Assembly (NCBI RefSeq): GCF_013387455.1
Contig: NZ_VWNC01000005.1
Location: 124,001-188,000 of the forward strand
Direction: 5' to 3'
Source of the DNA: Mariprofundus sp. NF
Lineage (GTDB): Bacteria > Pseudomonadota > Zetaproteobacteria > Mariprofundales > Mariprofundaceae
DNA length: 64,000 nucleotides
Shown here: in pieces, positions 53,838-63,169 of the stretch
How the letters are laid out: every line of letters begins with the position of its first letter
Position numbering within the stretch: the first letter of the stretch is position 1
The notes under the pieces: generated by a model
Told to the model about the DNA's origin: nothing
Database searches by the model: none
What the model saw: only the letters and a program-made list of their open reading frames with translations
Program-made: the position numbers and the translations under genes

Positions 53838-55142
53838 ATGAGTGTTGAGATGAACGATACCCAGCAGGCACCGGATGTTGCTATCTGTGTGCACCCGGAG
53901 CTAGCCAGTAGACGCATTGGTGATTACGCATGGAAGGCGCGTGCTGAAGAGTTTATCCGTCTTGTTGAGAGTAGTAGTTGTGAACTGGTGAACTCCTTTC
54001 GTTTTGGCGTGCGCAGGGCGATTCCCGGCACACTGCTCGGTTCAGGTCAGGTCGAAGAGATACGTCTGCAGGTTGAGATACATGAAGCTGTCGTGGTGTT
54101 TGTGGATCATCCGCTCTCACCGGTACAGCAGCGTAATCTGGAGAAGGCGTGGAATGCCAAGGTGGTGGATCGTACCGGTCTTATTCTGGAGATTTTCGCA
54201 TCACGGGCCCGCACCCGTGAAGGTGTATTGCAGGTGGAGCTGGCCAGCCTGAACTATCAGTTGGGACGACTGGTGCGCAGCTGGACCCATCTGGAGCGTC
54301 AGCGTGGTGGCTTTGGTTTTATGGGTGGTCCGGGTGAGCGTCAGATTGAGCTGGATCGGCGTATGATCCGGGTCAAGATCCGGTCACTGGAGAAGGATCT
54401 TGATAAGGTGCGTCAGATGCGTGCGACGCAGAGGGCAGGGCGGCTGAAGAAGGATATCCCCACCGTTGCACTGGTGGGTTATACCAATGCCGGAAAATCG
54501 ACACTTTTCAACTATTTGACCCAATCAGGTGTCTATGTCGCAGATCAGCTGTTTGCCACGCTTGATCCGACCTTGAGGCTGCTGGAGCTTCCCGGTGGCC
54601 TGCGGTTGATGCTCTCTGATACGGTGGGTTTTGTGCAGGAGCTGCCACATGAGCTGGTTGATGCCTTTCGTGCCACCCTTGAAGAGGTGATCGAGGCTGA
54701 TCTGATTCTGCATGTGCGTGATGCTGCTGATCCGATGCTGGCTGAACAGGCCAAGGTGGTTGATGAGACACTGGAGCAGCTTGGTCTGGTTGGCGATCTG
54801 GCGCCACCTATACTTGAGGTGATGAACAAAAAGGATCTGGCTCCCGGATTGCAGAGTTTTCGGGCAGAGACAGTGGCAGGCAGTCGCATCGCCCTCTCAG
54901 CTATTACCGGTGACGGGGTGGATGAGTTGATTGAGCTGCTCTCTGACTGGTTGAAACAGGAGATGCATGAGCTGCATCTGAAGTTTGATCTCTCTGATGG
55001 TCGCTCGCTCGCCTTCTGTTACCAGCACGGTTCCGTGCTCTCCAAATCCGTGGATGAGTCGGTCATTGATGTGGTGGTGCGCATGAATCCTGCTGATGCC
55101 GGGCGTCTTGTACTTGATGGAGAGCTGCACCGATTGCAGTAG
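53838..55142 (+). CDS. hflX: Ribosome-associated GTPase HflX
   Basis: 434 residues. The N-terminal HflX domain has GTLLGSGQVEEIRLQ and VVFVDHPLSPVQQRNLEK. A coiled-coil linker carries GFMGGPGERQIELDRR. The G domain has G1 GYTNAGKSTLFN, G3 DTVGFVQELPHELVDAF, in part, and G4 NKKD. HflX splits stalled 70S ribosomes under stress. The ATG at 53838 lies ten bases after miaA. Two short perfect hairpins follow its stop. Confidence 0.96.
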   Translation: MSVEMNDTQQAPDVAICVHPELASRRIGDYAWKARAEEFIRLVESSSCELVNSFRFGVRRAIPGTLLGSGQVEEIRLQVEIHEAVVVFVDHPLSPVQQRNLEKAWNAKVVDRTGLILEIFASRARTREGVLQVELASLNYQLGRLVRSWTHLERQRGGFGFMGGPGERQIELDRRMIRVKIRSLEKDLDKVRQMRATQRAGRLKKDIPTVALVGYTNAGKSTLFNYLTQSGVYVADQLFATLDPTLRLLELPGGLRLMLSDTVGFVQELPHELVDAFRATLEEVIEADLILHVRDAADPMLAEQAKVVDETLEQLGLVGDLAPPILEVMNKKDLAPGLQSFRAETVAGSRIALSAITGDGVDELIELLSDWLKQEMHELHLKFDLSDGRSLAFCYQHGSVLSKSVDESVIDVVVRMNPADAGRLVLDGELHRLQ

Positions 55143-55145
55143 CAA

Positions 55146-55182
55146 AATCGGCTCTACAGCCGATTGATCACATGAGTGATCA
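55146..55182. repeat. Two adjacent perfect hairpins after hflX
   Basis: AATCGGCT-CTAC-AGCCGATT (55146-55165) is followed by TGATCAC-ATGA-GTGATCA (55165-55182), sharing one base. Neither has a T run, so they are not clear intrinsic terminators; they may protect the hflX 3' end or bind a protein. Confidence 0.7.
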
Positions 55183-55200
55183 CATAGGTGGAAGTCGAAG

Positions 55201-55229
55201 GTGACGTAACAGCTTCGATTCGCCATAAT
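55201..55229 (+). promoter_or_regulatory. Sigma70-type promoter for glyA
   Basis: GTGACG (55201-55206) and CATAAT (55224-55229) are 17 bases apart, giving a predicted start near 55236 and an 80-base leader before glyA. Confidence 0.45.
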
Positions 55230-55235
55230 ACGCGC

Positions 55236-55295
55236 CCCGAATTCCTCATGAGTCGGGAGTAGCGTAAAAAGGGGTGTGATAACACTGCCTTTTTT
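55236..55295 (+). promoter_or_regulatory. glyA leader with hairpin and intrinsic terminator (attenuator candidate)
   Basis: CCCGA and TCGGG (55236-55257) form a first hairpin. AAAAAGGGGTGT then pairs with ACACTGCCTTTTT (55266-55295), 12 positions with one bulge, followed by more T. This terminator lies between the predicted promoter and the CAGGAG of glyA, so it can stop transcription before the gene. CCCC at 55235 could instead pair with GGGG at 55271 and break the terminator. Confidence 0.5.
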
Positions 55296-55315
55296 CTTAT
55301 TTTTCAGGAGTTTTC

Positions 55316-56575
55316 ATGTCCGATCGCAGTCAGTTTTTTAATGCCCCGCTTGCTGATACAGTGGTTAAAGATGCCATTGCAGCCGAGCTAGGTCGCCAGC
55401 AGCACACACTGGAGCTTATCGCCAGTGAGAATATTGTTTCCCGTGCCGTGATGGAGGCGCAGGGCTCTGTGATGACCAACAAATATGCCGAAGGTTATCC
55501 TGGACGTCGTTACTACGGTGGTTGCGAGCATGTTGACGTGGTTGAAGCCCTGGCGCAGCAGCGTGCCTGTGAGCTGTTTGGCGTGAAATATGCCAATGTG
55601 CAGCCGCATTCAGGTTCTCAGGCCAATATGGCTGTGTTTATGGGGCTGTTGAACCCCGGTGATACCATCATGGGTATGGATCTCTCTCACGGAGGTCACC
55701 TGACCCACGGTTCACCTGTAAACTTCTCCGGTCGCCTCTATGAGGTTGTCGCTTATGGTGTTCGCAAGGATAACGAACTGATCGATTACGATGTCATGGC
55801 GAAGATGGCAGAGGTTCAGCGCCCTAAGATGATCATCGGTGGCGCATCAGCATATGAGCGTGGTTTCGATTTTGCCCGTATGCGCGAAATTGCTGATTCC
55901 GTAGGTGCGATCCTGATGGTGGATATGGCGCATTATGCAGGCCTGATCGCTGCCGGTGTCTATCCGAGCCCGGTAGGTCATGCGCATGTGATTACCACCA
56001 CTACCCATAAAACCCTGCGTGGTCCACGCGGCGGCATGATTCTGACCGACGATGCGGAGATCTATAAAAAGATCAACTCGCGTATATTCCCCGGCATTCA
56101 GGGTGGTCCGTTGATGCATGTCATTGCTGCCAAGGCTGTGGCTTTTGGCGAAGCACTCGGTGAGCAGTTTAAAGCTGATCAGAAACAGGTGATCGCCAAT
56201 GCACGCGCACTGGCAGCAACCCTGACTGAGGGTGGCTTGCGTATTGTCTCCGGCGGTACCGATTGTCATATGTTCCGTGTTGACGTGCGTCCACAGGGGA
56301 TCACCGGCAAACAGGCTGAAGAGGCTCTGGAAGCGGCAGGCATTACCACCAACAAGAACACTATTCCGTTTGATCCTGCATCACCGTTTGTCACCTCCGG
56401 TATCCGTATCGGTGCTTCTGTGGTGACTGCCCGTGGTATGCTGGAAGCTGATGCAGCCCTGATTGGTGAGATGATTCTCAAGGTATTGAATGCACCCGAA
56501 GATGCAGCTGTACATGCAGCCGTATTTGAAGATGTGCGCAAACTGACTGACCGTTTTCCGATTTACGAAGATTAA
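55316..56575 (+). CDS. glyA: Serine hydroxymethyltransferase
   Basis: 419 residues, near E. coli GlyA (417). It has [19 protein letters not shown], in part, [15 protein letters not shown], the PLP-binding Lys in [12 protein letters not shown] and [17 protein letters not shown]. It interconverts serine and glycine with tetrahydrofolate and feeds one-carbon units. With the glyoxylate aminotransferase upstream in the window it could use glycine made from glycolate. Ribosome binding is by CAGGAG, and expression may be tuned by the terminator in its leader. Confidence 0.97.
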   Translation: MSDRSQFFNAPLADTVVKDAIAAELGRQQHTLELIASENIVSRAVMEAQGSVMTNKYAEGYPGRRYYGGCEHVDVVEALAQQRACELFGVKYANVQPHSGSQANMAVFMGLLNPGDTIMGMDLSHGGHLTHGSPVNFSGRLYEVVAYGVRKDNELIDYDVMAKMAEVQRPKMIIGGASAYERGFDFARMREIADSVGAILMVDMAHYAGLIAAGVYPSPVGHAHVITTTTHKTLRGPRGGMILTDDAEIYKKINSRIFPGIQGGPLMHVIAAKAVAFGEALGEQFKADQKQVIANARALAATLTEGGLRIVSGGTDCHMFRVDVRPQGITGKQAEEALEAAGITTNKNTIPFDPASPFVTSGIRIGASVVTARGMLEADAALIGEMILKVLNAPEDAAVHAAVFEDVRKLTDRFPIYED

Positions 56576-56606
56576 GAGATATCGTCGCTGTCAGTAGTTG
56601 ATCTGA

Positions 56607-57065
56607 ATGTATTGCCCTTATTGTGCCAATGATGATACCCGCGTGGTGGATTCTCGTGTCGTAGAAGATGGTGCCGCGGTGCGCCGCAGGCGTGAGTGTG
56701 AGTCATGCGGCAAACGCTTTTCCAGTTTTGAACGTGCCGAGCTCAAGCTGCCGCTGGTGGTGAAGAAGGATGGTGCACGACAGGCATTCAGTATCGGTAA
56801 AATTCATTCCGGTATGCAGAAGGCGCTGGAGAAACGGCCGGTTTCGGCTGAGGCGCTGGAGAAGGGTGTCAATGCGGTGCTGCGGGCGGTGCAGGAGCAG
56901 GGTGAGTCGGAGATTGCGGCTCAGAGCGTTGGTGATTTTGTCATGGAGCAGTTGCGCAGGCTTGATGGTGTGGCCTATGTGCGTTTTGCCTCTGTGTATA
57001 GAGAGTTTAAAGATGTGGATGATTTTCTGGCGGCGGTAAAAACCGTAGTTGGAAAGAAGGAGTAG
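56607..57065 (+). CDS. nrdR: Transcriptional repressor NrdR
   Basis: 152 residues. A zinc ribbon (CPYC and CESC, within the first 35 residues) is followed by an ATP-cone domain ([21 protein letters not shown], in part). NrdR senses ATP and dATP and represses ribonucleotide reductase genes at paired NrdR boxes. It starts [17 protein letters not shown] as in the family. It lies 31 bases after glyA and two bases before leuB, and is probably part of a longer transcript. Confidence 0.96.
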   Translation: MYCPYCANDDTRVVDSRVVEDGAAVRRRRECESCGKRFSSFERAELKLPLVVKKDGARQAFSIGKIHSGMQKALEKRPVSAEALEKGVNAVLRAVQEQGESEIAAQSVGDFVMEQLRRLDGVAYVRFASVYREFKDVDDFLAAVKTVVGKKE

Positions 57066-57067
57066 AG

Positions 57068-58150
57068 ATGTCTGTAAAGATTGCAGTGTTGCCCGGTGAT
57101 GGTATCGGAAAAGAGATCGTCGATGAGGCGTTGAAAGTCCTTGAGGTGCTTAACCGCAGCTTCGGCCTTGATGCCAGCTGGGAAGAGGGAACGATTGGTG
57201 GTGTCGGTTACGACGTGGCCGGTGATCCCTATCCGGAGGCAACCCAGAAGCTGGTCAAGGCATCGGATGCGGTACTGCTTGGTGCTGTAGGTGGCCCGAA
57301 ATGGGAACCACTGGACAAACCTCTGCGTCCTGAAGCCGGACTACTGCGCATTCGCGAAGATCTCGGTCTGTTTGCCAACTATCGTCCAGCCAAGGTGTTT
57401 GAGCAGTTGGTGAATGCTTCAACCCTTAAACCTGAAGTGATCAGCGGTGTTGATATTCTGGTGGTACGTGAACTGGTCTCCGGTATCTATTTCGGTCAGC
57501 CACGCGGCATTGAAGAGCTGCCCAACGGTGAAAAACGTGGCTTTAACACGCTTGCCTACAAAACCTCCGAGATTCAGCGCATCGCCCGCAAGGCTTTTGA
57601 GGCGGCACGCCTGCGCTCCAACCGGGTCTGCTCGATTGATAAGGCCAATGTGCTTGAAGCCACTGAATACTGGCGTGAAGTGGTGACTGAACTGCATGCT
57701 GCTGAGTATGCTGATGTCGAGCTCTCACACATGTATGTGGATAATGCTGCCATGCAGTTGATCCGCAATCCCAAGCAGTTTGATGTGATTGTAACGACCA
57801 ATATGTTTGGCGATATCCTCTCTGATGAGGCCTCCATGCTGACCGGCTCTATCGGTATGCTGCCATCGGCTTCGATTGGTGTGGAGTATGCCATGTATGA
57901 GCCGATTCATGGCTCTGCCCCTGATATCGCCGGCCAGAACAAAGCCAATCCGCTGGCAACGATTCTCTCAGTATCGATGATGTTACGTTTCTCATTGGAT
58001 CGCGCTGATCTGGCCGACAAGATTGAACAGGCGGTGGAGAATACCCTCAATGCAGGTGTGCGCACCATTGATCTTGCTGATGGTGGGGCATTTGTTAGCT
58101 GTTCCGGCATGGGTGATGCCGTATGTGAAGCACTGGAGGCTCTGGCGTGA
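57068..58150 (+). CDS. leuB: 3-isopropylmalate dehydrogenase
   Basis: 360 residues, the full size. It reads [38 protein letters not shown], in part, the substrate Arg and Tyr region [26 protein letters not shown] and [18 protein letters not shown]. It oxidises and decarboxylates 3-isopropylmalate in leucine synthesis with NAD+. leuCD are not in the window. Its stop overlaps the asd start by four bases (GTGA), so the two are coupled. Confidence 0.97.
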   Translation: MSVKIAVLPGDGIGKEIVDEALKVLEVLNRSFGLDASWEEGTIGGVGYDVAGDPYPEATQKLVKASDAVLLGAVGGPKWEPLDKPLRPEAGLLRIREDLGLFANYRPAKVFEQLVNASTLKPEVISGVDILVVRELVSGIYFGQPRGIEELPNGEKRGFNTLAYKTSEIQRIARKAFEAARLRSNRVCSIDKANVLEATEYWREVVTELHAAEYADVELSHMYVDNAAMQLIRNPKQFDVIVTTNMFGDILSDEASMLTGSIGMLPSASIGVEYAMYEPIHGSAPDIAGQNKANPLATILSVSMMLRFSLDRADLADKIEQAVENTLNAGVRTIDLADGGAFVSCSGMGDAVCEALEALA

Positions 58151-59184
58151 GCGAGCAATTTCTGCCGAAAAAAGATGAGGGATATGTTGTTGCAGTAGTC
58201 GGAGCAACCGGCGCGGTCGGTCAGACCATGCTGGAGATTCTTGCTGAGCGTAACTTCCCTGTAGATGAGCTCTTTCCGGTGGCATCCAGCCGCAGTGCCG
58301 GCTCTACCATTGAGTTCAAAGGTAAAGAGTACGTTGTTCAGGATCTGGAAACTTTTGATCCGAGCGGTGTCGATATTGCACTCTTCTCAGCAGGTGGTGG
58401 CACATCAAAAGAGCATGCGCCGCGTTTTGCAGCGGCTGGCTGTTATGTGATTGATAACTCCAGTGCCTGGCGCATGGATGAAGAGATCGCTCTGGTTGTG
58501 CCGGAGGTGAATCCGCATGCGCTGGAGATGGCGCGTGAGAACAAGATTATAGCCAATCCCAACTGCTCAACCATTCAGATGGTTGTAGCGCTGCAACCGC
58601 TGCATAGGGCAGTACCGATCAAACGTGTTGTGGTGACGACCTATCAGGCGGTTTCAGGTGCTGGCGGTAAAGCCATTGATGAGCTGGCCAAGCAGACCAT
58701 GCAGTTGCTCAGCAGCAAGAGCGCGGAAGTGAATGTTTTCCCTGCCCGCATCGCTTTTAATGTGATTCCACAGATCGATGTGTTTATGGACGATGGTTAC
58801 ACCAAAGAAGAGCGCAAAATGATGGATGAGACGGTGAAGATCATGGAATCTGAGATCGCCGTCACAGCAACGACGGTTCGTGTGCCTGTATTCTACGGCC
58901 ATTCGGAAGCGGTAAACATCACCTTTTCCGCTCCGATGGATGCCGAGAGGGCACGTCAACTGCTTGCCGATGCCGAAGGTATCTGTGTGGTTGATGATCC
59001 ATCTGCAGAGGACTATCCGATGCCGAGTGAGGCTGCCGGCACTGATCCGGTCTGGGTGGGCCGAATTCGTAACGATGATTCCTGTGCGAATTCTTTGCAT
59101 TTATGGGTTGTTGCCGATAATGTACGTAAAGGTGCGGCTCTAAATGCTGTACAGATAGCGGAAATTCTGATTCGTCACTCTTAG
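58147..59184 (+). CDS. asd: Aspartate-semialdehyde dehydrogenase
   Basis: 345 residues. The nucleotide fold is [18 protein letters not shown], the catalytic Cys lies in [14 protein letters not shown], and [18 protein letters not shown] and the catalytic His in [10 protein letters not shown] follow. It makes aspartate semialdehyde for lysine, diaminopimelate, threonine and methionine. The start is GTG. The order leuB-asd-fimV-truA is the one known from Pseudomonas. Confidence 0.97.
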   Translation: MSEQFLPKKDEGYVVAVVGATGAVGQTMLEILAERNFPVDELFPVASSRSAGSTIEFKGKEYVVQDLETFDPSGVDIALFSAGGGTSKEHAPRFAAAGCYVIDNSSAWRMDEEIALVVPEVNPHALEMARENKIIANPNCSTIQMVVALQPLHRAVPIKRVVVTTYQAVSGAGGKAIDELAKQTMQLLSSKSAEVNVFPARIAFNVIPQIDVFMDDGYTKEERKMMDETVKIMESEIAVTATTVRVPVFYGHSEAVNITFSAPMDAERARQLLADAEGICVVDDPSAEDYPMPSEAAGTDPVWVGRIRNDDSCANSLHLWVVADNVRKGAALNAVQIAEILIRHS

Positions 59185-59220
59185 GAGAATAGCTCCTGTG
59201 AGATGATGGAGGGGCGCAAA

Positions 59221-62200
59221 ATGATTCAAGTAAAGCATATCTTTCGGCTGGTCTGTTTGGCTGTTGCGCTACTGATGGCGGGTGGCGCATATGCCGCATC
59301 CCTTGAAAAGATTGAGGTTAACTCACGTCTGAGTGAACCGTTTTTTGCTGAAATCCCTCTTACACTGGATGCCAATGAACTGGTCTCCAAGCTGTATGTC
59401 GAAATTGCGGCAGCTTCTGATTACAAGATTTTCGAGGTTTACCGTGATCCTGAGCTCAGCGCTATTCGTGCTGATCTTGAGAGTGATGCCCGTGGTGTGC
59501 GTGTTAAGCTCACGTCACGCACCGCTATTAAAGCCCCGTTTTTTAATCTGATCATAAAAATCCGTCATGGTCGCGTGGCCAATTTCAAAAAATATCCAGT
59601 CTTCCTTGAGGCACCGAAAACTGTTGTTCAGGCTGCAGAGAAGCCGCCGGTTCCGACTGTTCATGAAGTAACACCGATGGACAGCTCTGTGACCGAACAG
59701 GCCTCAGTGGCTGCCACTGAAGTTGAAGCGGCACCGGCTGTTGCCGATGTTCAATATTTTGAAGGCTGGGCCAGAACCGCTCGTTACGGCCCGATTGTTC
59801 GTGGTGATATGCTCTCCACAGTTTCTCAGCGTCTGCGTGTTGATCAGCGATATACAATGTCGCAGGTGATGGCTGCTCTGTTTGAGAAGAACAGGTCTAA
59901 ATTTGATAAAGGTAATATGAACCTGCTGATGAAGGGTCGTTTCCTTGATGTGCCGACAGCAACTGAGGTTGAGTCAATTTCAGCCAAAGATGCATACAAG
60001 CTTTTTACCGAGCATGAAAAACAGTGGAAAGAGCTGAACAGGCAGCCACGTTATGCGGCAGAAGCAGAAGTTCAGCGTACCCGCTACTCCAAGCGTGTAC
60101 GTATGGGTGAACAGGCTGATGGTGTAGCCGCTGCACCGGTGGCAGTAGCCACTGCCGAGATTGCAGAGGAGAAAGCAGCCGATAGTGGTGACGGAACGAC
60201 TGCACAGGATGGTGCTGAATCAGGAATAGTTGATCAGCAGCCTGCGCTTGCGGTTGATGAGAGTGCTGCCAAAGCCATCGCTGAAACGACTGCGCTGCTG
60301 GCTGAACTGCAGAAACAGAATGAGCTGTTGCAGCAGAAGCTTGAGCAGAGCGAGCAGAGTATTGCTGCACTGAGTCAGAAGGTTGATCAGGCTGCTACGG
60401 CCGCATCTGATGCCAATGTGAAACGTTTGGAAATACTGATGGCCCGTATGCAGGGCGAACTTGAAAAAGCAAAGGCCCAAACCGCCGCCCAGCAGGATGC
60501 CGGTGCCATGGATTGGGTGATCTGGCTGCTGATTGCACTGGTGGTTGTTTTACTGATAGTGGTTGTGTTGCTGATGCGCAGAGAACCTGCTCACCCGTCT
60601 GCTGCAGTAGTTGAGCCTGAGATTGAAGAGAAAGCTTCTGTCGGAGAGCCGCAACAGGCCACAGCAAGCTTGGATATTGAGCCTGAAACAGCGCAACAGC
60701 CACCTGCTGAAACGAAACAGGATGAACCTGTTGCAGAAACGGCTGCTCAGAAAGCCGTTGATGCTGTTGAAGAAGAGTCCGACCTGTTTGATTCGATCGA
60801 CAATTTCCCTGATGAGTTAACCGATACCGACACGGCTGAAATGGTGCCGTTTGATTTCGGTTCAATGGAAGATGCTGATCCTAATGTTGACTACCTCTCT
60901 GAGGCGGATGTCTATATCCGTTATGGTATGGAAGATGAGGCACTGCAGCAGCTTGATCTGGCGCTGCGTTTGAACGGAGACAATTCGGATGCACATATCC
61001 GCAAGGCAGAGTTGCTGTTTGCCAAAGGTGACGCTGGACTCTTCAATCAGGCCAATATTGCTGCGCTGGCTGCGCTTAGCGGGGCCGGACTGGCAGCGTA
61101 TAAAACAGCGACAAGCTCGTTCTCAGCTCTGGCTGATGAGCCCGTGGTGGTTGAAGCCTCCGAGGCAGACCAGCTGCAGGGTGATGACGTCGAAATTGGC
61201 ACAACAGAAGAGGTTGAATCAGCAGATGGACCAACGCTCGATTATGATTTCTCAGGACTGGATGACCTTGATGACGATATAGCCAAGGCCGCTGCAGCTG
61301 CTCCGGAAGAAACAGGTGAATCCCAGAGTGCCGATGATAATGATTTTGCGGAGATGGACTGGTTGCATGATGCTTCCTTCGAGGATGAGGTTGAGGGTGC
61401 TGCGACCAATGAAGAAGATCTTGCCGGTCAAACCATTGCACTGACAGCTGCAGATGGTGAAACCCAGATGATCGACTCCATTCTGGACGATTTCGAAGCT
61501 GCAGAGTCAACGGGCATCTCTCTGGCTGATGATGAGATTAACAGTGAGCAGCCGCTGGGGCTTCTGCCTGATGATGAAGGAACACTGGATCTGGAAGCCA
61601 TAGGTGCAACGCAGGAGCTGGATAACCTGCTCAATGCCTTTACTGAAGAGGGCGATGAGGAGTCACCTGCTGAAACAGCATCGGATGAAGCTTCAGATAG
61701 TGAGAGTCTTGATTTTGAGCAGGAGGTAACTGCTACACAGCATCTGGACAGTCTACTTGGTGAATTCAGTGATGATGACGGCATGTTTGACGGTGAAGAG
61801 GAGATTATTCCAGCCACGGCTACTGAATCCTCTGAAGATGAGGAACAGTTTGGCGCGACCCAGCATCTGGATGTGCTGATGAGTGAATTTTCCGACAGCG
61901 ATGAGCAAATGAGCGGCGTTGATTTTGAAGCGCTGACTCCTGCTGCTGTTGAAGAAAAGGGCCCTGCAGAGGGTGAAGAAGACCCTGAAGCTACCCAGCA
62001 GCTTGATCACCTTCTTAGTGCATTCTCAAGCCTTGAGGATGAGACACCTGAAGCGAGTGAAGACCCCGGCGCTACCCAGCAGCTTGACCATCTGCTTGGC
62101 TCATTCGCAAATCAGGATGATGAGCCGACTGCCAGTGCCGTCCAGAGGCCAGCTTCATTCGCTACTCAGGAGAGTGATTCATCTGTTTCGAGTGAAGATC

Positions 62201-62427
62201 CGGGTGCTACCCAGCAGCTTGATCATCTGCTTGGCGAATTTTCCGCCTTTGGTGATGGAGAGTCTTCCGAGGATGATTTTGAGGGCCTCTCTTTTGATAA
62301 GGTTGATCATCTCAGTGAAGATACAGATGAGATCGAAGTGGATCACTGTGCAACACAGGAGCTTGATCATCTGCTCAGCGAGTTCGCTGATGACGACGAT
62401 GAGGATGATAAGGATAAAAGCGCCTGA
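59221..62427 (+). CDS. FimV-like polar hub protein with C-terminal ATQxLDxLL repeats
   Basis: 1068 residues from ATG at 59221, which follows GGAGGGG by six bases; two ATGs upstream (59203, 59206) lack a site. A signal peptide (GGAYA) precedes the FimV N-terminal domain (IEVNSRLSEPFFAEIPL), a LysM-like part (about 185-245, RGDMLSTVSQRL), a coiled coil (about 359-415) and one membrane helix (about 432-454). The cytoplasmic tail is very acidic, with a TPR-like pair (about 558-610) and eight ATQxLDxLL-type repeats between 747 and 1060. FimV organises the pole, type IV pili and cyclic-nucleotide signalling. Genes for pilus motors lie elsewhere in the window. Confidence 0.92.
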   Translation: MIQVKHIFRLVCLAVALLMAGGAYAASLEKIEVNSRLSEPFFAEIPLTLDANELVSKLYVEIAAASDYKIFEVYRDPELSAIRADLESDARGVRVKLTSRTAIKAPFFNLIIKIRHGRVANFKKYPVFLEAPKTVVQAAEKPPVPTVHEVTPMDSSVTEQASVAATEVEAAPAVADVQYFEGWARTARYGPIVRGDMLSTVSQRLRVDQRYTMSQVMAALFEKNRSKFDKGNMNLLMKGRFLDVPTATEVESISAKDAYKLFTEHEKQWKELNRQPRYAAEAEVQRTRYSKRVRMGEQADGVAAAPVAVATAEIAEEKAADSGDGTTAQDGAESGIVDQQPALAVDESAAKAIAETTALLAELQKQNELLQQKLEQSEQSIAALSQKVDQAATAASDANVKRLEILMARMQGELEKAKAQTAAQQDAGAMDWVIWLLIALVVVLLIVVVLLMRREPAHPSAAVVEPEIEEKASVGEPQQATASLDIEPETAQQPPAETKQDEPVAETAAQKAVDAVEEESDLFDSIDNFPDELTDTDTAEMVPFDFGSMEDADPNVDYLSEADVYIRYGMEDEALQQLDLALRLNGDNSDAHIRKAELLFAKGDAGLFNQANIAALAALSGAGLAAYKTATSSFSALADEPVVVEASEADQLQGDDVEIGTTEEVESADGPTLDYDFSGLDDLDDDIAKAAAAAPEETGESQSADDNDFAEMDWLHDASFEDEVEGAATNEEDLAGQTIALTAADGETQMIDSILDDFEAAESTGISLADDEINSEQPLGLLPDDEGTLDLEAIGATQELDNLLNAFTEEGDEESPAETASDEASDSESLDFEQEVTATQHLDSLLGEFSDDDGMFDGEEEIIPATATESSEDEEQFGATQHLDVLMSEFSDSDEQMSGVDFEALTPAAVEEKGPAEGEEDPEATQQLDHLLSAFSSLEDETPEASEDPGATQQLDHLLGSFANQDDEPTASAVQRPASFATQESDSSVSSEDPGATQQLDHLLGEFSAFGDGESSEDDFEGLSFDKVDHLSEDTDEIEVDHCATQELDHLLSEFADDDDEDDKDKSA
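61459..62400 (+). repeat. Eight-copy ATQxLDxLLxxF protein repeat in the FimV-like gene
   Basis: Repeats begin at residues 747 (ETQMIDSILDDF, degenerate), 795, 837, 878, 923, 950, 995 and 1043. The best copies read GATQQLDHLLGEF. They are separated by 27-48 residues of acidic linker. The units at 923, 950 and 995 keep nearly identical codons, suggesting recent expansion. Confidence 0.9.
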
Positions 62428-62452
62428 ATCAGATTTGAGGCGCACCTAAATT

Positions 62453-63169
62453 ATGGCTGATACCAGTCTGTTTTACACTCTGCATCCGATTACCCGCGTT
62501 CTGCTTGCTCTGGCTCTGCTTATGCTGGCCAGTACGACCACTTCAACTGCTTATGGACTGATAGTGCTGTTGATCGCATGCCTCTCTGTTCGCGCCATCG
62601 ATAAACAGTGGGACAGGGTAGGGCGCTCTTTCGGCTTGTTACGCTGGTTTATCATTCCGATTATTCTTCTTCACCTCTGCTTTTCACCCGGACAACTGAT
62701 GCTACCGGGATGGGCTCTACCTTTTACATGGGAGGGATTGCAGCTGGGTCTGCAGCTATCCGTGCATCTGGCAGCCCTGTTTTTTGCAGCGATTGTCATG
62801 TTTCTTGCACTCAGACGCAGTGAATGGATTCAGCTCTTACTGCTGTTGCCATTTTTCAGCAGCTCTGCCATCACCTATCTGGTGATGATGGCGCCACTGC
62901 GTTCAAGTGTTGGCGAGCTACTGCAGGCATTTCGAAGTCGCTGGCAGCTGCGCAGATCATGGCAGCAGCTGCCTGTTATGCTTGTATCGACCTTCAGCAC
63001 TGCCTTAGCCCTGGCAGAAGTGCAATCACAGCAGTTATGGTTACGCTGGCCCTCATCGGCTGACAGCCAGTTTCATGCAACCTCTCAGGCAGCTGCTTCC
63101 AGCCTGACTGTTAATCTGCTCTGCCTCTCTGTTGCTGTTTCTGGCCTGGGGGTTGCATGGCAGATGTAG
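62453..63169 (+). CDS. EcfT/CbiQ-like membrane protein
   Basis: 238 residues with about five hydrophobic helices. It opens LFYTLHPITRVLLALALLMLA, has a long cytoplasmic loop with RSSVGELLQAFRSRWQLRRSW, and then ALALAEVQSQQLWLRW. This resembles the transmembrane T component of energy-coupling-factor transporters, where the coupling helices carry Ala-Arg-Gly motifs; here the second motif reads LRW, so the match is weak. No S component or ATPase is close. It sits between fimV and truA and overlaps truA by 13 bases, so it is co-translated with it. Confidence 0.75.
   Translation: MADTSLFYTLHPITRVLLALALLMLASTTTSTAYGLIVLLIACLSVRAIDKQWDRVGRSFGLLRWFIIPIILLHLCFSPGQLMLPGWALPFTWEGLQLGLQLSVHLAALFFAAIVMFLALRRSEWIQLLLLLPFFSSSAITYLVMMAPLRSSVGELLQAFRSRWQLRRSWQQLPVMLVSTFSTALALAEVQSQQLWLRWPSSADSQFHATSQAAASSLTVNLLCLSVAVSGLGVAWQM

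Noticed and set aside
55143-55315. Glycine riboswitch upstream of glyA
   Set aside because: The paired aptamers and conserved core of the glycine riboswitch are not visible; the predicted leader before the terminator is only about 30 bases.
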